Notes: generated from the sequence alone by a model not told the origin. Positions 23,801-37,060 are shown, counted from the first letter of the stretch. The stretch is 64,000 nucleotides of DNA from Acanthornis magna (GCA_036785705.1 JAWUZG010000016.1:5066001-5130000), one strand, 5' to 3'. Program-made: numbers and translations.

Positions 23801-26800
23801 TCATCCATTTTTTTTCACGTATATAAATTCCAGCCCTGCGTGTTAGTGCTCTGAGTCTCACTCTGTATAAATTTTCTAGCTGCATAAGTTAACTTCAGCA
23901 TGGAAAACCCCTGGGGAATATAGCAGTGCCTGTGAAAGGGGGACCTGGATATTCTTGATTACAAGATGTGTATCTCAAATAGAGTAGGAATGATTTTAAT
24001 CCAGATTATGACATTTGTATTCTTTTCAAGTTAGTCTGCATAAGGGAAAACTTATTAACATCTCAAATCTATGGTAGAAAAATTATTTTCCATACTAAGA
24101 TAAAAATCTTCAAGTTAATTTTAAATGTTACATATTTGTTTTTTTCTCGGTTTGTTTTTTCTTTATGAGATTTCTCTTGTCCCACTGCACTTCATGAATA
24201 ATAATCTTCAGTCTTCAAAAGAACAATAGCACTTGGATTTTCTTCCACATTAACTGGACTACATTTTTTTGAACACATGCTAGAGATTTAGAGCCACATC
24301 CTTGTGAAAACTGAATCAAAGGAGCTTTGCTGATTTACACAGTCTGAAGATTTTTCTCTGTGTTCTAGGCTTTGCTGCTAGCCCTAGATTTCATGCTACA
24401 AGAAACCATGAGAGTTTCCATCATCACTGTGTAACTGGCTCTGTGCTTCCAAAAGCTGGGAGAAGGAGAAATACAAATGATCTGGAGAATATTAGTACTA
24501 GAAATTTGTTTAAATTTAGTAGTACAAAGTGCAAAGTACTTCCCCTAGGAAACAGTAACAAGAATTTCTGCTAGAAAAAGAAGAGATTCATTTAGACAGA
24601 AGACAAATGCCTGCATCTCAACCATTGCAAACTAACACACAGAACCTAAGCCATTGGCAGTGATGTGGCCGTAAAAAAGGCAAATGAAACCTCAGGTAAC
24701 ACATACCTAGCAGAAATAGCAAATATTAATGAGACTACACATGGAATAAAAAGAACCTCTGGAATAGGGTGTACACTGCAATTGTTCATTCTTATTGACT
24801 AAAGATAAATTTAAATGGGGGGAAAATGTATGCATGAATCTACTGGGAAGAAGACAGGGAAGTAATCTGTCTCAGAAAAAGAGATGGAATGATGTCAGTA
24901 AGAGAAGCCATTGCACTGTCTCAGCCCTCCTGCCTGAGAGCTTTATTTCTAGCTTCAAAAGCAAAAATGGGCAAAAATACCCCAGACCACCATCCAATGG
25001 TTAAACAATGGCTGTGAATTACACGTAGACCCTAAAAACAATCGCTTCCTATGTACTTTGAGATTTCACAGCTTGCTTTCTCACAGATGAATTTTAATAT
25101 ATCCGTCAGTCTTCTTTAGATAGGAAAAGTAGGATACAGTATGCAACACTGAAACTATTTCCTATCCGGTCTCCATATGGATACCGTCAGAGTTAACTGC
25201 TTCACATAAAAATATTCTTAGTGGGAGCATAACAGCATCCGCGTGAGGATCCAGCAGGGGATTAATTCTCCCTGAGTATAGGTGCCTGAGGTGTTTCACA
25301 TAGGATCCTACTTGTATCTGGAGGGCAATCAGATCTTTGGTGGGTTGGAATACCCTGGGGAGATGTCTCTCTCTTGCCCAGGTGGTAAGATTTGGCACCT
25401 GCGTTTGGTGTCTCAGACGGTGTCCCTGTAATATCTCATAGGTGAATCCTTGTCCTCCATGCAGAATTACTGGTGTGCTGCAAATTCTCATCTCAATGTG
25501 AATTGACTTCTAGATGAAGATGAAGCCAGCATCAAAGAACAAAATCAATGGTTGCTTTGTGACTGATTTGAAGGCAGGAGAATTGGGTTTAAATTACATT
25601 TCTACTCGGAATATGGCTTCTTAAAATGTATACTTTGCCATGAATCCCTTCCTCTCAGGGCAAGAAAATGGTAGTTAACTCATTCTAAGTTTCTTCACTG
25701 GTCCCTTCTACATGATTAATTCAATGCTCTGAGGAAGAATTACTTCCAGGTTCACTTTTCTACCAGTTGGAATCTCTCCTGTCAGGATTATGAAGCTGTC
25801 TCCCACACTATTTAAAAATCTCTTTGATGTAACCTGTATCTCACTCTAGCTACACAGTAAATATCTGGGAAATTATACTCTCTAGTGGGGAGGGTATCCT
25901 GTGGTTAAAAGTATCTTGAGAGTTGGTCCAAGAATTATTATTCTTCCTTTCCTCCAGTCTTGGTGATCTATAGCATTTACCTCCTGTAGATTCCCCTTTG
26001 ATTTTCATTCCTTTTGTCTTTGTCCAAGAACTTCACTACCCTATTCTCCATTTTCATATTGTCATCTTCTGGCATTGGAGATGTTTTTTCACATACAAAA
26101 CCATCCCTCCCCTGTCTCTTCCCGTTGCATCTCTTCTATATAAATTGAACCTGTCTGTACTGATATTCTGGTTATGAGAATCATTTTACAAGGTTTCACT
26201 TGCACTCATATATTCCATTATTTAGTGATACTTCTAGTTCTTCTTGCTTGTTTCCCATACAGAATTTCCATTCACATAAAGCCACTTTATGACTTTAGTA
26301 CTCTTACTATTCATCTCCGATTTCAGATCCTCAACTTCTGTCTTTGTGTGTTTAAAGCACACACTTGATTCTTTGCATTAAGTATAAGCTTCTCCATTCA
26401 GAGTATTTTAAAGCCCACATAACAAGCCAATTTTGTACCTGAAAAGTTGTCGCTCTCTGTTTTAGTGGAGACCATCTAAACAAAGCAGCCATCTCTTATC
26501 ACAGAAGATAGCTGAATGCTTTTTAATTCTAATATCTTTTTTCTCTGTGGTGCAGGAGGATACAGTGATCAGTGTCTCATACCTGTCTTTGGTTTTCTTT
26601 GTCAATGCTTTGTATTGGAAGGTTTGGTGAAAAAAATCAGCTGGGTTGATTTCAGCTTTCTTTCTTTCCCTGTTCCTTTTCCTTGATCTCTGAGGAGGTC
26701 TTTCATCTTCCCTAAACAAAATTATAACTGTTCCTTAAGTCAGAGATTGCTTATCAGAAAAAAACCCCTTCCTTCTAAAGAAATAAATAAATAGAACAAA

Positions 26801-26866
26801 ACTAGATGAAAATGAAGCAAATATTTCACATTGCTGTAGTTATCAATATGCTAATGTCTGTGCTCT
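20881..26866. other. Unannotated AT-rich non-coding DNA
   Basis: About 6 kb without a recognised gene. It includes AT-rich sequence at 21380-21480 and a T21 tract at 21524-21544. A 109-codon minus-strand open frame at 25162-25491, in sequence richer in CpG than its flanks, is described under findings; its translation matches no family I know. Confidence 0.5.
21524..21544. repeat. Poly(T) tract, 21 nt
   Basis: An uninterrupted run of 21 T. No retrogene body or target-site duplication was recognised beside it, so it is best taken as a simple homopolymer. Confidence 0.9.
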
Positions 26867-26907
26867 GCAGTATTACTGTGGAAATACTGCGGTATTACTG
26901 TGGAAAC
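26867..26907. repeat. Two-copy 22-bp tandem duplication
   Basis: Unit 26867-26888 is followed by a partial second unit at 26889-26907 sharing 'gtattactgtggaaa'. There is one A-to-G difference near the start of the second copy. It is a small local duplication. Confidence 0.8.
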
Positions 26908-29900
26908 AGTGATGTGGGTTACTAAAAGAAAGATGATCTACTGTCAAATGGCTGCCAAAAAAAAAGAAGGGTCAATTTCTTTATGAGCCTTCCTTATTAA
27001 AAAGAACAGCAGAAAACTGAAATCCCAATCTGATTCATATTGCTGCAGATTTTGAAACCTGAGCTCAAAGCATCACAACAAAATTGCATCCCAAACACTT
27101 CGGGAGACATTCTAAGGCTGCACAGGAGCACCAAAGGGATGAGCAGAAATATTATTTGTATTTTAACAGATAAATGTCAGTTAGCTGTTTTCCTGTTTTA
27201 AGAAGGAATTTGAATGATGATTCCTGAGTTTCTCTGAGGTTGGTTCACTTAGCAGCACTCTTTGATATTTGTGAAATGCCAGCTTTCTATGAATATAGGA
27301 GTTTGGCAAAGAACGAGAGAACTATTCATTAAAATTCAAAAGTACATAAATGACAAATAAGGAAGTAATTTAGAGGATGTATTTGGCATGTGGGGTGTGG
27401 AAACCAACCAAGTAGCCTACTGAAACTTTGACTATATTTGAAGTTTAGTATTTAACTCATCCTTCTGATCCCAGGCTGGCTGGAGTCTGCAGAGGAAACG
27501 CTTTCAATCCTGTGAGAGGCACCAGGTGTGCTTCGTACTGAGGTCAAGGGTTGGCCTGACATGGAGGGGGCCAGAGTAAAGGCTGCCTGTGCTCCACGGG
27601 CTTCATGGGAAGTGACAACACTGACACAGCCAAAGGACAAATAGGGTCAATACACTGACATACCCAAGAGCTCAATTTTTTTAACCTATGGTCACATGAG
27701 GCCAGGAATGGCTGTCCAACTGATGGCGATGTCTCTCAAGAAGGGACGAAGACAGCACATTGTGTCTTTCCACAAGGATTAGAAGAGCTTGCTTTGTCTC
27801 TGCAGTGCAGAGAGGATATCTGCCTGTGGATACCATGCCTGTGGATACCTGCCTGTGGATACCATGTTGAGCAGGGCAACTTGAGGAGAGGTTTTGCCTT
27901 GCCTGGGCTAAAAGCCTGGGATGCTGAATATTCGTTGCTATTTGTACTTGGAATAGATGAAACCTATACTGGGATCACCTGTACATGTCAACTGCACTGT
28001 CAGCACATAGAAACAGAGTGATTTCCACTCAAGCTAATGTTGTCTACGAGACAAAACACATCTCAGAGACGTCAAAGCCTCCTTTGCACGAGCGATTTTC
28101 TTTGCATGCCACAATGATTGTGCAGACTGCATTACAGATCTGTGTTGCTGCCTCGAGTTTCCAAACATGCCTTAGCTCCCTTTTCACAGGGAGTTGCTTG
28201 CACAGGAAAAAGCTAATGAGTTCAGAGGCAAGGTTTGAAAATATATAGTCCCATGAAAAAATATTGCAGGTCTCAACCCTACTCACAAAGAAGGAGATAT
28301 ATCAATCTATTACTCCCTCTAATAAGCTCCATGGTACACAGTAATGCCAGGAACTACCTTTACTGGCTTGTGAGCCATTTTAAGGTGCACAAATGGCACG
28401 GTAACTTCATTGTTCACAGTGGTAATTAAGTCACTACATTATCTCATCACAGTGAGTCACTTAACTGGCATCACTGTTGCAAGATGGGAAAATTTACCAA
28501 GCTGGAAAATTATGGGTCAGATTAACTCCTAGTGTAGCATTCAGAAGTATTATGCCCTGAATACATTTGGCCCACCCTTTATAAATTAGATTGTGTTTAA
28601 TGTGCTTTGGAGAGGAGATGAATCAGACCTGCTGTTGGGGGAAAAAAAAAAGGAAGAAAAAACCTGTCTCATGCTTTTAGTTTACCCATTCCTTAGGGCA
28701 AAAGGCAGTTGAAGTTGTGGAAATAATCCCTTGTTTTTCCAGAAAAGGCCTACCTGCAGCTTCAGCAGTAGATCACCAAGAGAGTGTATCTTCTGTACCA
28801 GGTCATGGGAGTTCAGTGCAGAGTTGTACAGTAGAAAGAGCATGCCTGCAGTCTCTTAAAGACATCAGACTGCTGCAAGTCAGCCATGCACATGGCCCTG
28901 AAGGGATATCCACAAGGTACTTAAAGCTATAACATCACACAGAAAGGTCTGAGATGGGATTTGAGTCTAAAATATACAATTACATTTGAAAAGTGTTTTA
29001 AAACAGGCCATGAATATCTGTTTTTGAAAAGTCCCTGTGATTGAATTTTTCTTTTGATTGGTAATTTTTTTTTTCTAAAGAAAGAAGAAAAACAGAAACT
29101 GTTGGTACTGTAATATTTTTTTACTGATGACTCGCATTATCTCCCTGAGTGACAGCTCCTTAATTCAATTGCAGGAAAATACGGACATCATGCCCAGGTA
29201 AACACTCATTAACTTTTCTTGGCAGCCCTTTTTAAATTAAAGGAAAAAAAAAATGGCACTCCAAGTTGCTGCCAAATTTGGCAGCTCTGATCTTGTCCTG
29301 ACTCTAATCCCAAGGAGCTTTTACCAGGTTTCTTTTCCGAGAACACTGGTGTGCACAAAGCAAAGTGGATGCCACTGTCTGTGGCAGGCTTGGAGCTCCG
29401 GTGGCCCCCGCAGTGGTGGCGATCCCATCTGGGAAGCAAATGGAGCGAAGCCCCTCGGAGGGTGGGGAGAGCTGCTTTCAGATTTTAGTTTTGCAGAAAG
29501 AGTTAAGCTTTTAAAGATGAGGGTTCAGGGAAGGAGAGTCTGAGCCTGTTTAACTTGTTTTTCTCTCCCCCAGCGCTGCCCAAGTTTACAGTCTGTGGCG
29601 CTATCTGTAGGGCTTCAGACAGCAAAAAAAGGGAGGTGAGAGGTTCTCTGACAAAAGCCTGAAACCCTGGTATCTCTTTTGTTTTCACCCTAGTCTATGG
29701 CCACTGACATTACTCCCTTACACCATGGATGGGTAATAAGCCCCCTTCTCAGGAATAGAAAAGCTCTTATACATTTTAATGTGACCTTAGACAGTGCTTT
29801 TCAGAAATCACAGGCACATCTGACTACACTTGAGGTTGAATTGAGCTAATGGCATTCACCTCATCTTTAGATGCAAAATTGGAAGATAAAAAGACCTTGA

Positions 29901-29913
29901 TGTGAAAAGGAAA
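26908..29913. other. Unannotated non-coding DNA
   Basis: No gene recognised. It contains the tandem repeat at 27821-27866. The part from about 29130 to 29720 has a more complex, possibly conserved texture, with words such as 'ctcattaact' and 'cttaattcaatt'. It also has a tiny stretch at 29175-29197 bounded by AG and GTAAAC. None of this is strong enough to call an exon. Confidence 0.5.
27821..27866. repeat. Three-copy ~14-bp tandem repeat
   Basis: Three units of 'gcctgtggatacc' separated by 1-2 variable bases (at, t, at). It is a short minisatellite-like array within otherwise unique sequence. Confidence 0.85.
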
Positions 29914-29944
29914 GGGGGGTTGTGGGGAGCGGGGGTGGGGGGGG
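29914..29944 (+). other. Strong G-quadruplex candidate
   Basis: Within 31 nt there are four long G-runs of 6, 4, 5 and 8 (8 counts 29937-29944), separated by loops of 4, 4 and 1 nt (ttgt, the agc-type spacer with one inner G, and t). This comfortably meets the usual four-runs-of-three rule with short loops. It lies immediately before a candidate conserved block. Confidence 0.75.
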
Positions 29945-29979
29945 AAGAGAAGCAGATTAGAGATATTGCTTAAAAATCT

Positions 29980-30480
29980 TATGATTGCTAGTTGATAACG
30001 AAATGTCTCCTTCTCTTTCTAAAAACCCTATGGGCTTGCAAGATGTCCTTGCGCTTTTATTTTTAATGATAGAATCTTTTTATTCCCTGGCCAAGGAAAT
30101 TTCAATGTTGCTGCATATGTGGCCAGGAGATACGTTGACCTTTAGCAAATCTTATTTTTAAAATCAGATGGAACAGTTATTGCAATATTCCAGCCCTGTA
30201 AGATTAAAAAAGAGCTTTCTTCCTCTGTAATCAGATGTGGATTAAATTTATTAAAGGTGCAGTATCTCTTTTTTAAACGACACTTGCCAGTCATACTGAA
30301 TTCTAATAAGCCATTTGAAGATTTTGTATCCTCTTGCTTTTATTTTTTTTTAAAGCCATAACCAAGGCTTTATAAAAAGAGTCAGATAACTTATTTGACT
30401 AGCAAAGAAACTTGATGTTAACAGGAGAAGGGCAGCAGACAAAAGAAAGCAGCTGAAACATTAATGAATGATAATGCTGA
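29980..30480. promoter_or_regulatory. Candidate conserved non-coding element
   Basis: This is repeat-free sequence of enhancer-like texture. It has 'gttgataacg', 'tttttaatgata', 'ttgcaatattcc', 'gattaaatttattaaa' and 'taataagcc', which contain homeodomain-, GATA- and C/EBP-like words, and isolated CpGs in otherwise AT-rich DNA. There is no open frame of note. Conservation is inferred, not shown. Confidence 0.35.
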
Positions 30481-30904
30481 GCAATGAAACATGCAAAAGA
30501 GCATGCAACATGGAAATTCAATGAGGAAAATATAATTTAAAGACCAAAGTAATTCTACTCAGTGAAAAGGTGCAAATGACACAAAAAATGCTTTAAAAAT
30601 CAAGTGGTGAGTTGGTTATAATAATTTAAATTTTATTCCTGAGCAGAACTAACTGCCTGTTGGGCACATGTGCACATTTGAGAGGCCAGTTAATGCTATT
30701 TGAATGTGTTTATATTTTTTTAGTACAAAGAGTTGCTTGGGGTCATCCAAAATATAAATAAAGCTATAATCCTTTCTCTTGGGAGTGTACAGATGGACTA
30801 AATGGGTTTCTTGACACTGTTGTTGAAATTTTGGGAGCAAATATGAGGAGTTATTCAGCAGCTTCTATGAAAATGAATATATCCAGAACTTTTGAAAACC
30901 ATAT

Positions 30905-32205
30905 AACTGTTTAGGTTTGAAAATGCCCTGAAGATCATTGAGCCCAATTGTTAAACCAGCACTGCCAAGTCCACCACTAAACCATGTCCCTAACCTACAC
31001 TGGAGTAACTTGAGCCCATTTCCTTTTGTTCTATTGCTTTTTACCTGGGAGATAAGACTGACCCCCACCCAGCTACAGCCTCCTTTCAGGTAGTTGTAGA
31101 GTGTGATAATGTCCCCTGAGCCTCCTTTTCTCCAGCTCCAGCCAGTTCTCATCAGATCTGTGCTCCAGAACGTTCCCCAGCTCCATTGCCCTTCTCTGGA
31201 CACATTCCAGCGTTTCAATGTCCTTCTTGTCCTCATGGGCCCAGAACTGGACACAGGATTTGAGCTTCACCAGTGCCCAGTACAGGGGGACAATCCCTGC
31301 CGTGGTCCTACTGGCCACACTATTGCTGATCCAGGCCAGGATGCCATTGGCCTTCTTGGCCACCTGGGCACAGCTGGCTCATGTTCAGCTGCTGTCAACC
31401 AGCACCTCAGGTCCTTTTCCACTGGGCAGCTTTGCCACCACTCTGCCCCAGGCTGTAGAGCTGCAGGGGGAGGTTATGACCCAAGTGCAGAACCTGGCAC
31501 TTGGCCTTATTGAACCTCACACCATTGATCCAGCCTGTCCAGATCCCTCTGCAGAGCCTTCCTGCCCTCCAGGAGATCAGTGCTCCCGCCCAGCTTGGTG
31601 CCGTCTGAAACTGACTGAGGTTGCCTTTGATCTCTCCTCATCCAGACCGTTGATAAAGATATTAAACAGGACCGGCCCCAACACCGAGCCCTGGGAAACA
31701 GCACTGGTGACCAGCCTCCAACCGGATGTAACTCCAGTCACTGCCCTTCTCTGGCCTGGCCATCCAGCCAGTTGTTTACCCAGGGAAAGTACACCCATGC
31801 ACACCATGGAAAGCCAGTTTCTCCAAGACAGTGCTGTGGGAAAGTCAGCTCCTGCTGTAGCCTTTGGTGGATCCCACCCAACACCATAGACTTGTTTGTG
31901 TTTAAGTGGTGCAGCAGGTCGCTGACCAGTTCCTCTTGGGCTATGGGGGTTTTATTCTGCTCCCCATCCCAGTCTATCAGCTCAGGGAGCTGATTACTCA
32001 AAGAACAACTTATCTTACTGAGGTAAAGAAGGCATTAAGTAACCCATCCTTTCCCTCATCATGGGTCACTATGTTTCCCCTCACATCTAGTAAAGGATGA
32101 AGGTTTCCTTTAGCCCTCTTTTTGTTGCTAATGTATTTATGGAAATATTTTTAATTTTGTTCCACTGCAGTAGTCAGATTAAATTCTAGTTCCTTCTGGT
32201 TTTAC
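30905..32205 (-). mobile_element. CR1 LINE, 5'-truncated, internally deleted and dead
   Basis: Read on the minus strand, this is the 3' part of CR1 ORF2 and its 3' UTR. From right to left it shows a segment of ORF2 upstream of the polymerase core (about 32205-31860) and the reverse-transcriptase part with '[19 protein letters not shown]' (about 31710-31650). It continues with 'TKLGG' and '[17 protein letters not shown]' (about 31600-31510), then the thumb/C-terminal part with '[13 protein letters not shown]', 'CVQRRAMEL' and 'YLKGGCS' (31363-31060). The 3' UTR ends near 30905. Several frameshifts split these into five frames. The fingers/palm region between '[11 protein letters not shown]' and 'GETGFPW' is missing, and the expected F-A-D-D catalytic motif before TKLGG reads as V-S-D-G. 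The element cannot be active. Confidence 0.9.
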
Positions 32206-32969
32206 CTCTAAGTGTGGGTGCAAAAACACTGACAGGGAATGTAGAATGTACAAGAACACTTAGCTAAGTTTCTTGTTAAGCATATCCATCCTTTCAAAAT
32301 AATTAGTAGAGTCCTAATTAGGAATCTGGTCGATGCTCTCCAATTGTGCCATGCAAGTGACCCTGGATGCACCAGGGTCGCTGCCCTTCCACACCAGTTC
32401 AGGGAGGAGATGTCCAGTGCCAGGCACTGTCAAAGCATCTTCCAGCATCCTACCCTGAACTTCCTGGTTCTCCTTCTGGTTTCTATCTCTTATTCCCCAG
32501 GAGATGCCCTTTATTGGAATTATATATGCTAGTGTGATACATAGAGCCAAACGTATCCCCAGGGTAACTTTGCTGACACTAGTAGATTAGCATGTGTGAT
32601 AAATTTGGCCATTCCCATGATGCAAAAACTCTTCTTTTTATCCCTAAATAAACATTAATTAAAAATTTTACATACATAAAATACATGAGAGGGAAAAAAA
32701 TACCCAACTGCTCCTGCATTATTATAAGGAATACCACTTACAAGAGTGAAAGCTAGGAAATTAAGTAATTCAAGCTAGTCTGGAAAATTGAAGCATCAAT
32801 GCCAGCTAACAGGAGCTGAGAATTAACTACCTGACTGTAATTTGTTAGTCATATTATTCCCTTATGATTTTCATTATACATAGGAAAACAGCGTTACTTG
32901 AAATGTGTGATTTTTTTAAACACAGATGCTTTAGGATCCTTAAAAATTTTAAATCAAAACCAGAAGAAA
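32206..32969. other. Unannotated spacer between CR1 and microsatellite
   Basis: No gene recognised. A moderately GC-richer patch at about 32330-32510 could be a further diverged repeat piece but matches no family I can name. Confidence 0.5.
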
Positions 32970-33364
<395 letters not shown>

Positions 33365-33433
33365 ATCTTTTACTCTATCTTCCTTTTTCTCTTTCTTCCT
33401 TTTCTCTTTTTCCCTTCTTTCTCCTTTTTTTGT

Positions 33434-36400
33434 CTCCTCTGCTGTAGCTGATAAGAGTTTCTAGCGTTAGGCCATTGTTCTTGTCATAATTTTCTAAATA
33501 AAAATAATTATTATCATTAGAGGGTGGTCCATTATTTCCTATGTTTTAAAATATATTTTAAATTGCTTTTATGATATTGTACAATGCCCCAAGCACTTCA
33601 GTGGGGGAGCACTTTATAAATAAAATTATTATTATTATGCTTAGTGCACATGTCAGCAAGTGTTCATAAGAAATAAGTGACTGGTACCCTTGCCCTCCAG
33701 AGACTGAGAGCCTTATTTCTTTAACTTGACTTTCACTGGCCTGAAGTCTGGCTAAGAATTAGAGTCACTTCTAATCTTGTTCTTCCTATTGGCACAAGAA
33801 AATGAGCTGTCATTGAGTAGCATTGGCAATGAAGAACCATTTTTATAATTCCTTCTACATCACATGCTATAACCACATTACCCCTTTTAATTTGAGGATG
33901 TAAAGTTGTCAAATGGGAAAAAAAAGAGCCCTTTATAAATTCAATGGGACCTTCTGGAAGATTCATGTGTGTTGTGTGCATGGAAGCGTGGGAGGACTGG
34001 CAGAAAGGCAAAAATAATTTTAGATTGTGTTAAAATTAAAGCTTAATAAGAAGTTTGGTGCAGTATATGGAGAAGGTGGTGGTCCTAAGTTTTGATTTTG
34101 AAATTTACAATTCTTTAACAGATAATTTTTTCCCTTTAGATGAACCTTAAAGAAAAATGATAATGTAAGCACTGCTAGTTACTCTAGGTTGGGATTTAAG
34201 ATTACAGCATTTAGTAAGATTATATATTTGATGAACAAGGCGAGGTGGTGTGTGTCAGCCTTTGAAGGGGTTACCTCGCTTAGGAAGTGAGTATTAACAG
34301 CATCTCAGCCCTACCAAGATTAATGTCAGTGGAATCAAAACTGGCATTAGCAGAGCACTGTTGTCAGGAAGCTCGCAACAGTTCAATAACTTTAACATAC
34401 TGGGTAGATTTCAGTGTGTGTGTCAAAGACTAGTACTGCTTAAAAAGGCATGTGGCAAGTAGGCAGTTTTAATATAAAGATCATAAAAGATTTGAATACC
34501 AAATGTACAAGTGTTGAGTATTACTTGTGGGTACTTGGAAAAAACCCAACTTTTATTTTTTTATTTCTGCGCTCCCCCCCTTTTTTTTGTTTTTATTTTT
34601 TGTCATAGATTCCCATCTATGAAGAATTAATGCAGAGTTGTAATCCAACCTGTATATCTGCTTTTTCACATATATATATAGCTGTCAATGAAGTCACTGA
34701 GGAAACAGAGTTTATTAGCTACTGATAATAGGATGTGTAAGAGAGCGATGAAGCTGCTTTTGATGGGTTTGTTAAACATGATGCTGTATGTCTTGGGTTT
34801 GATTTTCACTTAGTTTTATGTTTCTTTACCTTTTCTGTAACAATATTAAGCAGTTCAAGCACCATAAAAAACTAACCGTAAATGACCCTTTGTTAAGTAT
34901 CAAGATTATTTATAGTTCTGCACTGATTTGGGAAGCCAGAGGAACACTGATGAAAGCCAGTGATCAGTATATACAAATGTATCTTTAAAGGCACTAAAAG
35001 AATTGCATATGAGGCCTGTCCTCTTTTCCACCTCCTTCCCCGAAGGAAGACACCACACAAGCCTACACTTCCAGTTAATATGTGACCAAAGGCCAGTGCC
35101 ACCCTTTCAGCACTGGCTTTAGTGGTGATGAACACTAGGAAATGCTTTATTTTTTGGCTTGCTCCGTCAAAGCTTCCGAGCTGAAAGCATCTGGCTGAGC
35201 TCTGTGCAATGGCTCGGTTTCGTTCAGGTTCACACATGGGTGTGCACTGTGCCATTCTTATTGTGAACCAGGAGCTGCAATTTGGCACAAACACTGCTGC
35301 TTCTTGGGGGGAACTCAGCATTAATTCCTACGGAAATGCAGTTTAGTTGCATGTCAAATACAGATAATATGTTGTGCCACATAAAACTGTAGAAGTGATA
35401 AGTTTAAGAATGTTGCCTGTGTCTTTGTGGGGGGAGAGAAAAAGATTATTTTGGAGTAAAGGGTTAGTTTGTCCAAATAAAGTCTGAAATCTTAGAAAAC
35501 TAAAAGGAAATGATAAAAACATATAGTGTTCTTGTCTGCCTCTGCCACAGGCCTCTTTATAAATAAAGGAATTTGGCTGCAAATGATTTGAAGTAATATT
35601 TTAGCACAAGACTTAAACCACACACTATTATTATCCATTTCTGTGATTTTCTCTCTATGTATCTAAAGATGTTTTTGCTGTCCTTGCTGTTGTGGAAACA
35701 TAGTCCTTTTCACAACTTTGTCCTTTATAATTTACTAGGATTTGAAAACCTAAATCTGACTTCTGGTCCTCCCTGATTTTTTAATAGCTACTTCTGCTCT
35801 GCAGTTTGCTACTGAAAATCCAGAACTACTGGGAATGAAAGATAAATAAATATTAAAAAAATTATTTGCTTTAAATGTTTGAAGTGTTCCAATAATTTTA
35901 AACAGTTTAATTTAAATTTTAAACTGCAAATCTTCAACCTCTAATCACTTCTAAACTGAAGTGGTTTTAACCAAATGTGAAGTGCTGCAGAGTTTGAAAT
36001 GATTATGCCTGGAGTAGATGGCTGGAAACTTTGGAGAGGGATGAAAACTATCTTTTTAAATCTTTTTTTTTAAATGAGCACTTGTGCCACATTGAACCAT
36101 CCCTGCTGAAGAAGGCGAGGGGCTGAGAGGGAAGCTCTGTTAATTTGCAAGACCAATACGGTGAAAGCATCAGAGCATTTGAAATTTTCAGAGGTGAAGT
36201 GTCTCAGCACCAGGCTGAGGCACACTTAGAAAGCCTTTCCCAGCCCGAAAGCCCCAGCAGGGCCAGGGGCAAGGAGGGTGCGGAGGGTCCGTGGTCCCTG
36301 GATTTAGGGAAAGGCAGAGCTCGGGGAGGTTCTGGGGAGAGGAAGGTATGTGTGCAGCAGGGGCATGGTTAACACTTCCAAATTCGCAGCTATGTTTTTA

Positions 36401-36719
36401 GGATGCTTTCCAGCATTAGTTTCTCTTCAACATTTTTATTTTAGGGCTTTCAGCCTTTGCATTATGTGTTTTTCCTGTTTGAGGGAGAGAGTAAGAAACT
36501 TAAACTAGAATTCAGAAGCTGGTCCAGGACTCGGCTCCAGCTGGAAAAACACATGTGCTGGCATTCAGCTCCTGTAAGCTCCTTTCTGACTATTTTGAAT
36601 GCTGGCATTGTTACAATAGGCAGGGGAACAGCCATGATAGCCCAGGGTGACAAATTGCTCAGTCTTGTGCATATATGTTTTTGCCTGGCTGGTTTTTATT
36701 AGCATGTAAGCATCATCTG
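33434..36719. other. Non-coding DNA with a possible ancient SINE/L2-type tail
   Basis: At about 33565-33640 the sequence 'agcactttataaataaaa' followed by ATT repeats resembles the 3' tail of very old vertebrate L2/SINE-type elements. The 80 nt after it may belong to the same relic. The rest holds no recognised gene. A small GC-richer patch at 36230-36350 opens a 75-codon frame without resemblance to a known protein. Confidence 0.4.
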
Positions 36720-37060
36720 TGGACTGCGCATTCTTTCCCTTTCATTTTCATGACCCCGTCCAGCTCAGACGACTGACGGATTCACTATGTGATTTCCAGC
36801 TTTTGATGATTAACTTTCTGACAGCGGTCCTTATCTTTTATTTAATATTGTTATGATGATTATAACAAAGGGCTGCATGTCGGGCAGTGTTGAAATCAGA
36901 CTGGGCGCTGCGTCCTTAACTCCACTGATAACTTTGTGCTAATTTAGCAACAAACCAAACACAGCTTTATAGATTAAATGAGGAAAAAGGGTGACAACTG
37001 CTGAATCTGATTATTTGGGTTGTTGTAAGAGGTAATTGTTTTATCTCAATAGGTAGATAT
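36720..37060. promoter_or_regulatory. Candidate conserved non-coding element
   Basis: A repeat-free block with several retained CpGs ('gactgcgcat', 'ccccgtcc', 'cagacgactgacgg', 'gtcgggca', 'gggcgctgcgtcc'). It has 'tgatgattataacaaaggg' (SOX/TCF-like AACAAAG) and 'gatgattaac' (homeodomain-like). The contrast with flanking DNA is marked and there is no open frame, so a developmental enhancer is the most likely reading. Confidence 0.4.

Noticed and set aside
31218..31889. 223-codon plus-strand open frame, the longest in the window
   Set aside because: It runs antisense through the minus-strand CR1 ORF2; its translation is the reverse strand of known CR1 protein sequence.
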